From Thelephora terrestris (Eukaryota > Basidiomycota > Agaricomycetes > Thelephorales > Thelephoraceae): a stretch of DNA of 64,000 nucleotides. Shown here piece after piece: positions 32,785 to 43,500 of the stretch (position 1 is its first letter; each line of letters begins with the position of its first letter). The notes beneath the pieces are model-generated. The model was not told the DNA's origin, did not search any database, and worked only from the letters and a program-made list of their open reading frames with translations. The stretch lies in contig WIUZ02000015.1 of assembly GCA_015956445.1 (NCBI GenBank), positions 646,001 to 710,000 on the forward strand, written 5' to 3'. Made by a program: the position numbers and the translations under genes.

Positions 32785-34329
32785 ATGTATTTTATGTGTT
32801 TCCCATCCTCTTCTGATTTCGCTCATTACAGCGGAAAGGTCACGGAACGTCTCCCGCCCGAAATCTTAGTCCTGGTTTGCCAGGCTGTGGAAGAACCACC
32901 GCCAGACGGCCGCGCGTTGGTTTTGCACAAACACCGCAAAATTACAAACATCCTCCAGATCAAGAATACCTGCAAATCGTGGTACCTCCGGATCGCTACA
33001 GCCAAGCTCCTATTTCGGGATATCGCGTTTGACACAACAAACATTTCCACCGTCGAAACCGCCCAAGCTTGCCTTCGCCTTCTCGGCAGAGGCTCAAAGA
33101 TTCCTCTTCACGTGTTCATCGCTGGCTCCGAGGGGGATATGGACAGGTTCACTCGGTTATGTGACAAAGTTACACGTCTCTTCAAGCGTCTGTCCGGGTT
33201 CGGTCCAAGCATTGTACGGTGCCAGGTCTGGGATCCTTCGGACAAGATGTGCAATATGCTCAAGGGTCGCGCTTCAGCTCTGGGATACCTCCGGATCGGC
33301 GTCACTGGGCGGACCTCCGTTTTCTCTGGCCCCTTGCCAAGTCTCCGTGCGATGGCGCTCACAACTTCTCACAGCAAGCTGTGGAACGCTTCCACTTCCC
33401 CCGCTCTGTCCAACCTCAGCCTCAGCTACGCCGGCGATCCAACAAGAACCTCCTTGAGGGCCCTCATTCAATTACTGCAGGGCCTTCCACAGCTCCAAAA
33501 CCTCCACCTCGAAAATTTTCGCCATTGGGTTTTCAGGAATCCATTTTTGCCTAAATCGGGAATGGTATCGACCACTCTTCGCAAAATCTCCTTCACCGAC
33601 TGTGATTTCGCACCGGTGCTGCAACACCTGTGCGCGCCGAACCTTCGAGCTTTCCTTATATACGGAACCCGTCCCAACGACAACACCACTTCGCTACCCC
33701 TTTTCCACGATCCAGCCCTCTTGTGGCGCATTCAGACCCCTCCTCTGCTCGAGACACCCGGACTAGGGTCCATCGCGGCTGTTGCTCGGCAGGAACCGAC
33801 AAGGCGGTTCTTCACCATCGAAATATCCGGGAAAGGATTCCAGTTTTTGGTTCGCCTCAATTGGTTCAGATGGAGGCAGGTTGATTGGGAGAGATGGGTC
33901 GATAGGTCGTGCAGAGACCTCTTCCAACGGTTGCAGCTCTCCCCGAGGGTTTCCCTCGCCATCGACTTTGATCGACCCTCGATCGCGACCTTGTTCCCGG
34001 CATTCTCATCCCTCGTTTGCGTCAAATCTCTCGCTGTCATTGGAGGCTCGCTGTGCGAGATCCTACAATTCTTGGGGGTTTCCCGCTATCCCTCCTATCA
34101 GTTGCGCTTGCCCGCATTGAAGCATTTGGATCTCATGGCATACGCGCCTCTTACCGCCCAGGAGGGAAATCAGGTCAGATCCTATCTACAATTCCGGGCC
34201 TACAGCAATGCGCCAGTGAGGGTCACGCTCAGGAGCTCTGCTTGGAGGGAAGCCGAAGGGTGTCCGTGGACATCTTTCATGGATGCGGAAAGTACCTGGT
34301 CAATCACAACTTTTGTACTACGGCAGTGA
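32785..34329 (+). CDS. F-box/leucine-rich-type protein
   Basis: Single open frame of 514 codons. The F-box segment RLPPEILVLVCQAV starts at about residue 22, followed by ILQIKNTCKSWYLRIATAKL and LFRDIAF, the conserved cysteine/tryptophan helix and LF-x-D-I strand of fungal F-boxes. The body is leucine-rich (LPQLQNLHLENF; LRKISFTDCDF; LPALKHLDLMAY). This is the SCF adaptor class, with unknown target. The first 20 residues are not F-box-like and could be replaced by a different first exon, because an acceptor-like CATTACAG lies at 32824-32831. Its length is close to the 2.5 kb F-box protein, but the two are only distantly similar. Confidence 0.75.
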   Translation: MYFMCFPSSSDFAHYSGKVTERLPPEILVLVCQAVEEPPPDGRALVLHKHRKITNILQIKNTCKSWYLRIATAKLLFRDIAFDTTNISTVETAQACLRLLGRGSKIPLHVFIAGSEGDMDRFTRLCDKVTRLFKRLSGFGPSIVRCQVWDPSDKMCNMLKGRASALGYLRIGVTGRTSVFSGPLPSLRAMALTTSHSKLWNASTSPALSNLSLSYAGDPTRTSLRALIQLLQGLPQLQNLHLENFRHWVFRNPFLPKSGMVSTTLRKISFTDCDFAPVLQHLCAPNLRAFLIYGTRPNDNTTSLPLFHDPALLWRIQTPPLLETPGLGSIAAVARQEPTRRFFTIEISGKGFQFLVRLNWFRWRQVDWERWVDRSCRDLFQRLQLSPRVSLAIDFDRPSIATLFPAFSSLVCVKSLAVIGGSLCEILQFLGVSRYPSYQLRLPALKHLDLMAYAPLTAQEGNQVRSYLQFRAYSNAPVRVTLRSSAWREAEGCPWTSFMDAESTWSITTFVLRQ

Positions 34330-34505
34330 TTCGGCGCGGTTATTTGACTTTTACGATTCCTTTGATCCTCTTCGACATCTCCCTATGTTTTTCACACACG
34401 TCGGTATATTATGCCTATCCTGCTCGGTTCTTTTATCCTGTAAATTAGTGCAACACAACGGGTCGAGCAGCTGTACTGATGTGCTGATCCAAATACAGTA
34501 AACTC

Positions 34506-35897
34506 TTGGGGACTTTGGTGCAACCGGTGAAAAAATCTTGCATGGAAGCGCAAATCCAATGCCCCCAGCTTTATGCAGGAGGAGGGGTCTTACTTGGGGT
34601 AGCCTGCATCCGCGTGGCGAAGTTGTCAATCTCGGTGCTCCTGATCAGAGGTAAGATCTTAAGACCCCTCGAGTTTCCTTTCTGGTAGTTTATCTTTCTG
34701 TAGTCCTGTCAGAATGCTTCATTGCCGTTGGTATCGCAGCAACCAAATGGTTACGCTGGCTGGTTATTCTCCCTCATGATCAGTATCGCCCGCCTTCTGC
34801 TTTGTCTGGGGGCGGTGCACTGCGAGAAGCGTCTCTACTCTCAGCCTCGGAGGTCTACAAGGCGTCTATGACGGAGAGCGACAGCGCCTATTTGAAGGCC
34901 CGCTCCGCGCCCAAGCGCTCAAATCTCGATCTCACGAGTTGGCACTCGCCACTGATACCCATGGCTGATTGCTTAGAAGGTGCCCAGCTCCTGTTCATGA
35001 CCTCGTAGATACCATCAGAATTCACCTTTGCCAGAAGATCTAGTGGATGCTCTTGAGGACGCACTTGACCAGTATGTTGAGGCAAGACAACAGCGAGAGG
35101 AGGCGGAAAACGACCTTAGGGTCAGACATGAATCGATAAATCGCCACAAGCTGAAAGATCTGGTTCGTGGTGGTCTTCTATCCAGCCGAGAATGTGATCT
35201 GAATTTGGAGAAGCACAACGATGTAAAGCATTTAAGGTACAGCGCGGGGAAGATACACGAAGAACAGAGAGGTATGTGAATAGTTAGTCATGGGGATAGA
35301 CGTTGAACGTTGAAAGGAGAACTAGAAAATCTCATGGAGGTGAACAAGAAACTACTGCTTATATCGTTGGAAGCTCAGGAGGTCGGAGCAGCGGTTGGGA
35401 TGTACGATGGCCATCGAGTCTTGGACGATGCACCAGCAACCCGCGTTGACTTTAGAACGCGGAATGCAACGCCGGAGGAGGACAACATTGATACGCAGGT
35501 CCTTACCAGAATGGTCGACGCGGAGCAGATCAGAAGCGAGATCAACGGACTGGGAGGACGCAGCGCAGAACCCGATTGCAATGAGGAGCCTGTATGCGCG
35601 TACCTGGGGCAGTCAACGGAGACGCCTGAGGGGATCGAGACGTACACCCCGTCTCCGGTTTGGGAGCATCGGGCAGTTGGGATCGCCGCGACCTGGTGGA
35701 GCGAGCTAATAAGGGGTTGGAAGTATTCGAAGGTGCTCGAGGAATATGGATGGGCGCTCGGGGCAATCGTGGGGACGGTGTTGATTGCGCTGCTCGGGTG
35801 GTGGGTTCAGAGAGCTGGTCAAGTCCCCGAGGGTTTCGTAGAACGAGGGTCCCCGCAATGGTTTCGCTCGCGCCTGCACCACGGGAGAAGGGAATAA
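34506..35897 (+). CDS. Coiled-coil protein with N- and C-terminal membrane segments (copy 2, intact)
   Basis: Four exons in phase: 34506-34650, 34704-34979, 35035-35271 and 35317-35897, giving 412 aa. Two hydrophobic segments cover about residues 22-47 (LLGVACIRVAKLSISVLLIR) and 49-71 (ECFIAVGIAATKWLRWLVIL). The middle, about 141-235, is charged and helical (VDALEDALDQYVEARQQREE), a likely coiled coil. A third hydrophobic segment, about 363-383 (WALGAIVGTVLIALLGWWV), precedes a basic 29-residue tail. No enzymatic motif is seen. The 3' part is nearly identical to 12.9-13.4 kb and decays into relics at 20.2, 25.4 and 31.4 kb, so this is the best-preserved member of a local family. A membrane-spanning scaffold is a guess from architecture only. 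The start could also be the ATG at 34542. Confidence 0.6.
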
Positions 35898-36091
35898 ATC
35901 ATGAGTTAGCTTTTATGCGCCGATAGCGCCTACGACTGGCCCCGATATAGCTCGGTCCGCAACTAAGAACGCCCCGCATCCCACTCGTCAATCAAGCTTT
36001 CACCACACTTGGGCTCAACGCCGTACGCGGGGAGAGAGCGAGCTGCGTCGACTGCAGAAAGGTCGAACGGCGATGGAAAACAACCTGTCGA
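35513..36091 (+). repeat. 579-bp duplicated block, copy 2
   Basis: Gapless partner of 12859-13437. It covers the last 385 bases of the coiled-coil gene, its 3' flank and the first part of core-repeat copy I. Confidence 0.9.
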
Positions 36092-37407
36092 GGACGACAT
36101 CATGCGTCGACCGGATTCGAGTCGATCGGAACGCAGCCCAGCACGTTCGGTGACGATCCGTTACACCCGATCACATCTCGTCACATCCCGTGACGCAACT
36201 CTCACTTTTCTTCCAAGTCCTCCGCTATGCGACTCGCTCGGACTCGACTCCTGCTCCCCCTTTCTCCCTCGCTGCCTCAAGCGACTACGTTCGATGAGGC
36301 GAGGGCTACAGACCGAGTACGGCGTTGCAGCCTGATCGTCTGCCGGGTCGAATGAAGTCTACGGGAACCGTTCGTCTCGGTACGTCCGTAGTAGTCTACC
36401 TCAATGCGCACTCTCAATCCTCATCTCTCTCACACTCTCTCTTCTACCGCCCAGTCTCCTTCCACGGCCCCCTTCGTCTCTCACAACCCTTGGATCTGCC
36501 TCCACTGGGGGCAAGGGGTCACTTACCCAGCAGATACATTGTGATTACATTGTGATTTTTTAGACAATGTGTCCAGCTTGTGGCCAGGAGGTACATGCTG
36601 AGTGCTTTTACAAAGTACCCATCAATGCGACCACAATGTGGCCAGTGGGTCCATCTTGATCACTTTTACAAAGTGCCCATCAATTCAATCACAATGTGCC
36701 CTGCGGGTCCATGCAGGATACATTGTAAAAGTATCCATCAAAGTGGCCACTGGGCACTTTGTGAAAGAAACCCCTGGGCTCTTTCACAATTTTGTTCACA
36801 ATGTATCCTACTGAGTGTCTGAGCCACTCATTGAGAGTTTTTTCAAGAAGTATCCAGCAATACAACCACAATGTCCCCAGGGGGTTCTTCTTCATGTTTT
36901 CACAATGAACTCTCAATGTGGTTGGATTTCACAACAAACTCACAAAGAAACCATTGAGTATCTGGTTGAATACTTTGTGGACACATTGCTGGATATTTTC
37001 TGAAAGAACTCTCAGTGAGTGGCTCAGGTGTATGCTGGACACTTTGTGAACAAAATTGTGAAAGAACTCAGGGGTTTCTTTCACAAAGTGCCCAGTGGCC
37101 ACTTTGATGGATACTTTCACAATGTATCCTGCATGGACCCGCAGGGCACATTGTGATTGAATTGATGGGCACTTTGTAAAAGTGATCAAGATGGACCCAC
37201 TGGCCACATTGTGGTCGCATTGATGGGTACTTTGTAAAAGCACTCAGCATGTACCTCCTGGCCACAGGCTGGACACATTGTCTAAAAAATCACAATGTAA
37301 TCACAATGTATCTGCTGGGTAAGTGACCCCTTGCCCCCAGTGCTCTCTGAACCGTTGTCTCTTCCGTCGACGCTCGCAACCCCTTCCATCTTACCGGTTT
37401 GTTTGTC
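35963..37407 (+). repeat. Core-repeat copy I, split by a foldback transposon
   Basis: Head from 35963, TCACATCTCGTCACATCC words near 36170, core 36310-36405 (GAGTACGGCGTTGCAGCCTG), and tail to 36502. The tail resumes at 37343 after the inserted element (CTCTCTGAACC, CGTCGACGCTCGCAACC). The uninterrupted version is seen in copy G near 27050-27095. Confidence 0.8.
36503..37342. mobile_element. CACTG-ended foldback MITE (CACTA/EnSpm-like)
   Basis: 840 bp. Both ends read CACTGGGGGCAAGGGGTCAC inward, and the inverted arms pair for about 355 bases each (36503-36857 with 37342-36988) with few mismatches, leaving a centre of about 130 bases. The flanking bases are CTC on both sides (36500-36502 and 37343-37345); removing the element and one CTC restores the repeat tail. 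CACTG/CACTA termini with 3-bp target duplications are the hallmark of the CACTA (EnSpm) superfamily. There is no transposase; mirrored open frames in the arms are by-products of the inverted repeat. Words such as ACAATGTG recur in the arms and may be transposase-binding subterminal repeats. Confidence 0.85.
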
Positions 37408-38058
37408 TGGCACATCCGGTCACATCCCATGACGCAACTCCTGCTTTTTCTCTCAAGTCCTCCACTGCTGTATCGTAACGGCGCAGGAGGGTTTGATCTT
37501 GAGCGTTGAGCGACCCCCCTTGTCGCTCCGTTCGGTTGAACCCTCGCTCGCGCAAGCCACCGATGGCCGACTCCAGCACCGCTCTCTCCTTCACTACTTC
37601 GAGCGACGATGTTCGATGAGGTCGGGATTGCAGATCGAGTACGGCGTTGCAGCCTGATCTTTTGCTGGGATGGGTGAAGTCTATGGGAATCGTTCGTCTC
37701 GGTACGTCCGTAGTAGTCTCGTTCACTTCGATTCACACTCTCAACCTCTGTCCTCTCAGACTCTCTCTTTTACTAGGCAATCTTTTTTGACGACGCCACC
37801 ACATCTTTCACAACCATTGGGTCTGCCTCTGAACCGGTTACCGTTCCGTCAACGTTCGCAATACGTCCATCTTTGGGTGATTCGATGGGTGCCGTCCCTC
37901 ACCCCGCGGTACGTTCCTTGTCTGCTTAGATCCCCTTTCGCTCACCTTGCTTTATCTCAACTTCTAGATCTAAAACCCGTGATCCGTCAATGGCGGCCGG
38001 CTCCCTTCCTCACGACCCCAAGCGACGATGTTCGGTTTGACTGGGTCGTACACTGATT
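37408..38058 (+). repeat. Core-repeat copy J
   Basis: A second, separate copy starts at TCCGGTCACATCCCATGACG after the split copy I. Core at 37627-37722 (GAGTACGGCGTTGCAGCCTG), then degenerate spacer sequence to 38058. Confidence 0.75.
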
Positions 38059-38599
38059 ATCACTAATGGTAGGCTCCCTTGTTTGTAAAATTCCTGATAA
38101 CTGGGTTTACACCTTGTGTTCTCCAGCCTGATAAGGTGGTTGTAGGAACTCCCACAGCGTTGGCTGGGAAAAGTCGGCAGCGAGGTTGAGAACCATGTTG
38201 CCAAACTAGGCTGGTGATCAGCCCTTTGTTTGGATTGCTCCCGCATTCGCTGTCGGGCCTCAAGACCCTTCCCTTGCCATATATAGTTGTATTTACCCTA
38301 CATATGTATACTTTCAATGACCTTATGGGCCACTCCGCCGCCTTTCCCAACGAAAGCGGGCGCAGCAACCGTGAGAACTACGGGGTTCTCGAGTGATGGC
38401 GCGACACGATCCCGAGATCAAGCAGAAGCGGTAGGCGCTTGTTCCCCCGATGCGTTCCCCTTTGCAGATTTCTGCGTAGGGAATTCCCCTACTCCTCCCA
38501 GGCGATTTCCCAGGTCCAGGGATGCGTCGCAACCGTGGGAAGTTGAATCCCGCGCTCGCTATTTGCTCGTGTCCGTCCGATCGTGCCGATTTATGTCGC
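38059..38599. other. Intergenic
   Basis: No gene is recognised between the last core repeat and the start of the pyrimidine-rich satellite domain. Confidence 0.35.
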
Positions 38600-40579
38600 G
38601 CACATCGCAATCCCATTTCCTATCTTATCCCTTCCCCTCCCCTTTCTGATGACGTGGCTACCACCTTCCCTCCCCCCGTCCCGTGTTTCCGCGATGACGT
38701 GGCTCCCCACCGCACAATTTTGCTCGCGATCGGGCGATCTGAACACCAGGTAAGTAACCCTCTTTCCCCAGGTCACTTTCCTAATCATCAGATCCCCTCG
38801 CAGATCCCCTCCCTCCACGAGTGTCGTGGATCTCCCCCGCCACACTTCTGGTTGGTCGACGATGACCAAGAGCGGCTGGTGGACCCGTGGTTCCTCCCTC
38901 AATTTGGGAATCCCTTCCACCTTTCGCTTGCTTTGCCCCTTGCCGTGCTTCGCCTCAGGAAACGCCTTTACCCCAAACCGTTGTGTGCTTGTGGACGCCG
39001 CGATAACACCCGCCCGCTCCTTCCCGACCTGCGCTTCCTGTCTTCTCCGCATGGTAATCGCCCTGATCTATCTTGTGTCCTTATTTCCGTCTCCATCCCT
39101 ACGGCTTCCCCCTACTTACCCGATAAGTCTGTTTCCCCTTGATCTGCCGCCTACCGTATCTCACGGTTAGCAGGGATCTTCCCTATTCACTCGCGTTGTT
39201 CGTCGACGCAACACTTTCATTAGCTGGTGTCCTTCCCGATTTGGCATCCACCATCTTCTTCCCGGTAGTTCTTTTCCCCTTCTCATTCATTTTCGTCTGT
39301 TATCGCAGTCCACGGCGGGCGGCCACCGGCCCATTCTTGCGTCGACGCCGCGCTCTGGCTGGCCAATGCATTTCCCAATCTGTCCCCCATTCGCTCGGAA
39401 ATCCTTTTCCCATTCCACCTTTTAGACTTCCTACTGCCTTCCTCGGTAACTCACTTCCGTTTCAACCGTTTCGTTCCTTATTGCGTCCCGCGGTGAGTAG
39501 CCGACTCCGTATCCCCCCCGTCGCCGTTGCGCTTTGATCGGACAATATCTATGCCGATCCGTGCCTTCTTTTTGGCTCGAAAATCCTTTTCCCTTTTTGT
39601 CCCCTTTTCCTCTCGTGCAATCCCTCTCCTTGTCTTCTCCCGTGCATTGTCGACGCCGTGCTTCGATTGGTTGACCTCCCTCTTCTCCCGATCCACATCG
39701 TCGGAGAACCTGTTCCCACCTCCACTTGTAGGGCTTCCCGTTGTATTCGTCGAAGACGTGTTCTTGCCTGGCGTCTCATGTAGATCTCGCACACGAGGCT
39801 CCTAATTGGTAAATAGTCAATAAATATGCTTCTATTCCCGATCCGCCCTCCCTTCCTCGCTGGGTAATCCTCTTTCTTTAGCTCGTTCGTGCCTTCAAGT
39901 TCTCCATTCCATTCCACGTTTGTCACGTCTGTCGTCTACGTCGCGCTTCGATCAATTGACCTCTTTCCTAATCAGCACGGCCTTCTCTTCTCCCCGATAA
40001 CGGGTAACCCGCTCCTTATCGTCTCCCACAACGAACAACGGCCCCACATACCTCGCCAATGCTGCACTTTGATTGGCTAACGCCCTTTCTGATCAGTGAT
40101 CTCAACCAGTCAACATGCGCTGGCTTGAGCCAGGATCACCATCTGTGCTTGCCTCTTCGGTATGGTAATACCCTTCCTCTTTTGACTCATTTCGCCATTT
40201 ATCGTCCTCACAGGTGTCAGTGAGAGACCGCGTCCCGTTTCGCACCGAGTGGCTTGTTTGAATTTTTCATCTGTCCTACCTTCCCTTCCTTATTTACAGT
40301 AGACCTTTTTATAATGTATTTCTCGGTAGTTAGACACTACAGACTGCTCTCGCGTACATCGCGCATCTGATCGGTCCACGGTGCTCGCTCGACCACAAAC
40401 CTCCCTCCGTCGGCAATTACCTTCCTTTTCCGTTCAAGTTCTTCTTCGCGTGCGGCGTGAATTGCAACTTCACGTGACCGTCGGACTGTGACACTTTTCA
40501 ACTTTATCGGCCAATTGGGTTCTCCTGGTTTAGCCCTCTCCCTCCTCTATCAATTCTCCTCTCGTTTTCCGTCTTTATC
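38600..40579 (+). repeat. Degenerate left flank of the satellite
   Basis: The plus strand is pyrimidine-rich. A word of the form CGTCGACGCcgyGCTTYGATTGG recurs irregularly near 38985, 39200, 39340, 39650, 39937 and 40057, resembling the CAGATGCCGCTCATTTGATTGG part of the main unit. Open frames such as 38522-39142 have no family resemblance and follow from low stop frequency. Confidence 0.6.
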
Positions 40580-43500
40580 GCCTCAAAAGTGAAACGGCAC
40601 AGCAACCCAGTGGTCTGCGGCTATCGTCATCTCACCCTCGTTTCCGGCCCTTCCCCTTCCCTCCGGTCTTCTCGCCCTGAGCTTGTCCCTTCGTTACCGC
40701 ACTCCTGCATGAGCGAACACCCTACCTGCTCCCCCACGAACATTGTGGGGCCACGTTTGGTTGGCCTACAAGTCCCCAGCCTTTCCAGCCACCCTCCCAC
40801 ACTCACTTAACCCCATTCCGCCAATCCTACGCTCACAAACTCCGTGGTCTCACAGAGAACTCCAGGCGAGCCATCCGCGCCTTTGCGATGAGCTGCCCAT
40901 CGGTGAGCTGGCGTAGTTCCCCCATGCCATCCGACGGGTATGGTTCTACGTCTTGATTTCTATACAATATTCCCTTCACAAGATCTTACCGCCGGACCCG
41001 CAATCCTATCGCATCTCCGGTGAGCACACACGATAAATCGCACGCTTGTGTGGTATCCAGATGCAGCTCATTCAATCGGTCCAGAAGCACTCGCTCGTAT
41101 CTAATCTTCCCCTCCCTCTTCCTTTTTCGGCCGTCTCATAACTTGTCGCTCAAGCCAGTGAAACATCGGCGCAATCCACCGTCTCACGTGGTCCACAGAT
41201 TTTCTGATTTGTCCGACAACGACTCCCTCATCTCCCACCGACTCTCTCCGTGCCCGTATTCCTGGTTTCATCGGACTTCCTGCTCCCTTGCGCACATTGC
41301 GGGTGACACGTTCGGTCTGCAGACAAGCGCCCGGTCTTCCCAACCATCCTCCCGCACTCACTCGATCCGTCTCCGCCAATTCTGCACTCACAAACTTTGT
41401 GTTTTCACAGATAACTCCAGGAAGCCATCCACCTTTCTCCACGATTACCCAGGAGTCCTGTCGACGAGGGGACGTAGTTCTCCCGCGCAATTCGTCCTAA
41501 TTATGTCCAATGTTCCCTTTCGACCGCCGGACTGACACTCTTGTCGCATTCGCGGTGAGTACGCACGATAAATCGCCCGCTCACGTGGTATACAGATGCC
41601 GCGCATTTGATTGGTCCAGAACTGTCCAGAAGCGCTCGCCCGCGTCTAGCCTTCCCTTCACTTGTGAACTTTTTCCTTTCTCGGCCGTCTCATAAATTAT
41701 CGCTCCCCCCACTTTCACCCAAGTGAGACGATGGCGCAATCCACCGTCTCACGTGGTTCACAGATGTCCCGATTTGTCCGACAATGACTCCTCAACCCCC
41801 GCCAGCTCTCTTCCCTGCTCCTGTTCCTCTCTTTACCTCCCCCTGTTCTTCCCCCGCAATATGGCTTCATCGGTTATCCAGTCCATGGTCGAACGACCAC
41901 TTCCCTGCTCCCCCGCGCAAATTGCGGATGCCACGTTTGATTTGCAGACCAGCGCCCGGTCTTCGCAAGCCTCCTCTCGCACTCAATCCAACTCCTCAAA
42001 TTCGACGCTCACAAACATTGTGCCACAAAATAGAGCGCATCCACGCCTCCTCACGATCACCCATGACTCTCGACGATAGGACGTGGTCCTCCCGTGTCAT
42101 CCAATGGGCACGATTCCATGCCGTGAGTTTTTCCTGATCCACCCTTCCCCCTCCACCTGAATCCCGCTAACCACACGCACAACAGGCGAACTTCTCACGC
42201 AGTGTCCCGATGCAACGCATCTGGCCGGTCTAGAGGTCCTCGTCCGTGTCCGATCATTTCCCCTCCGGTGATTATCTTTTCTTTTTGTTCGTTCCATCGC
42301 TTATCGCATTTCCCAGTGAGATCATATCGCAATGTACCCTCTCGCGGCTACAGAGGTTACAATTTGACTGGCCGGCAACGATGCCCTCATCTGCAACCCG
42401 TTCTACCCTCTTCCCTACCCTCGTCCCTCTCCTGCCGTCCTGTTCCATCGATCATGCAGTTCCCGGACGAACGGCCACTCCCCTCACGCCTGCACATCGC
42501 GCGTGCCACGTTCGGTTTCCAGACGCAACACCCGGTTCTTCCAACAATCCTCCCGCACTCACTGGATACAACTCCGCCAATCCTGCGCCCACAAACTTCA
42601 TGGCCTGGCGTAGATATCCAGGAAGCCGTTCACCTTGATTCAATATCACCCAGGGCTTCCCATCGGTGAGCCGGCGAAGTCCTCCCGTGACATCCGTCTT
42701 GACCTTTACTTGATGTTCTCTCCCAACCGCCGGACTCTTCTCCCATCGCATTCCCGGTAAGTATACACGATAAATCGCCCGCTCACGTGGTATCCAACTA
42801 CGCTCATTTGATCGGTCTAGAGGCACTCGCCCACGTCTCACCCTCCCTCCACTCGTGAACTTCCTTCTTTTTGGGCCGTCTCATAGCTTATCGCCTCAGA
42901 CGTCGTCGCAATCCGCCGTCTCACGTGGTTCACAGATATTCCGGTTTGTCCGACAACGACTTCCTCGTCTCCCACCAGCTCTCCTCCTACCCCTGTTCCT
43001 CTTTCGCAGTCCTGTCCCATCAGTCATACAGTCCCTGGAGAAACGACCACTTCCCTGCCCCCCGCGATCATGTTGGGTGCCACTTTCAGTCTGCAGACGA
43101 GCACCCGGTCTTCGCAACCATCCTCGTGCACTCACTCGAGCCAACTCCGCCAATTTTACGCTCACAAACACCATGGTTTCACAGAGAACTCCAGGAAGCC
43201 ATCCTTCCTCCTCACGATCACCCACGACTCCTCTCGACAATGGGACATAGCTCTCCTGTGCGTTGAGGACCACGTGTCTACTCTTCCCTTCCCCGGTGGT
43301 TTCTACCTCTTCCGGCCGTCTCAAAAACCTATCGCCTTACCCAGTGAGACATCGTCGCAATCCACCGTCTCACGTGGCTCGCAGTTGTCTCAATTAGTCC
43401 GACAACGACACGCTCACCTCCCATCGGCTCTCTCCCTTCCACTGTTCCTCTCTCATCATCTTGATCCATCGGCCATGCAGTTTTGGACGAATGACTACTT

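Noticed and set aside
36580-37265. Mirrored open frames in the foldback element
   Set aside because: They are the two arms of the inverted repeat read in opposite directions, with no transposase motif.
38522-39142. 206-codon ORF
   Set aside because: Proline- and serine-rich translation of pyrimidine-rich sequence, with an equally long frame on the other strand and no family resemblance.
42452-42841. Minus-strand satellite frames that repeat the same peptide words in several units
   Set aside because: Both strands of the units are open for long stretches because stops are rare in this composition, the frames shift from unit to unit, and unit lengths are mostly not multiples of three.
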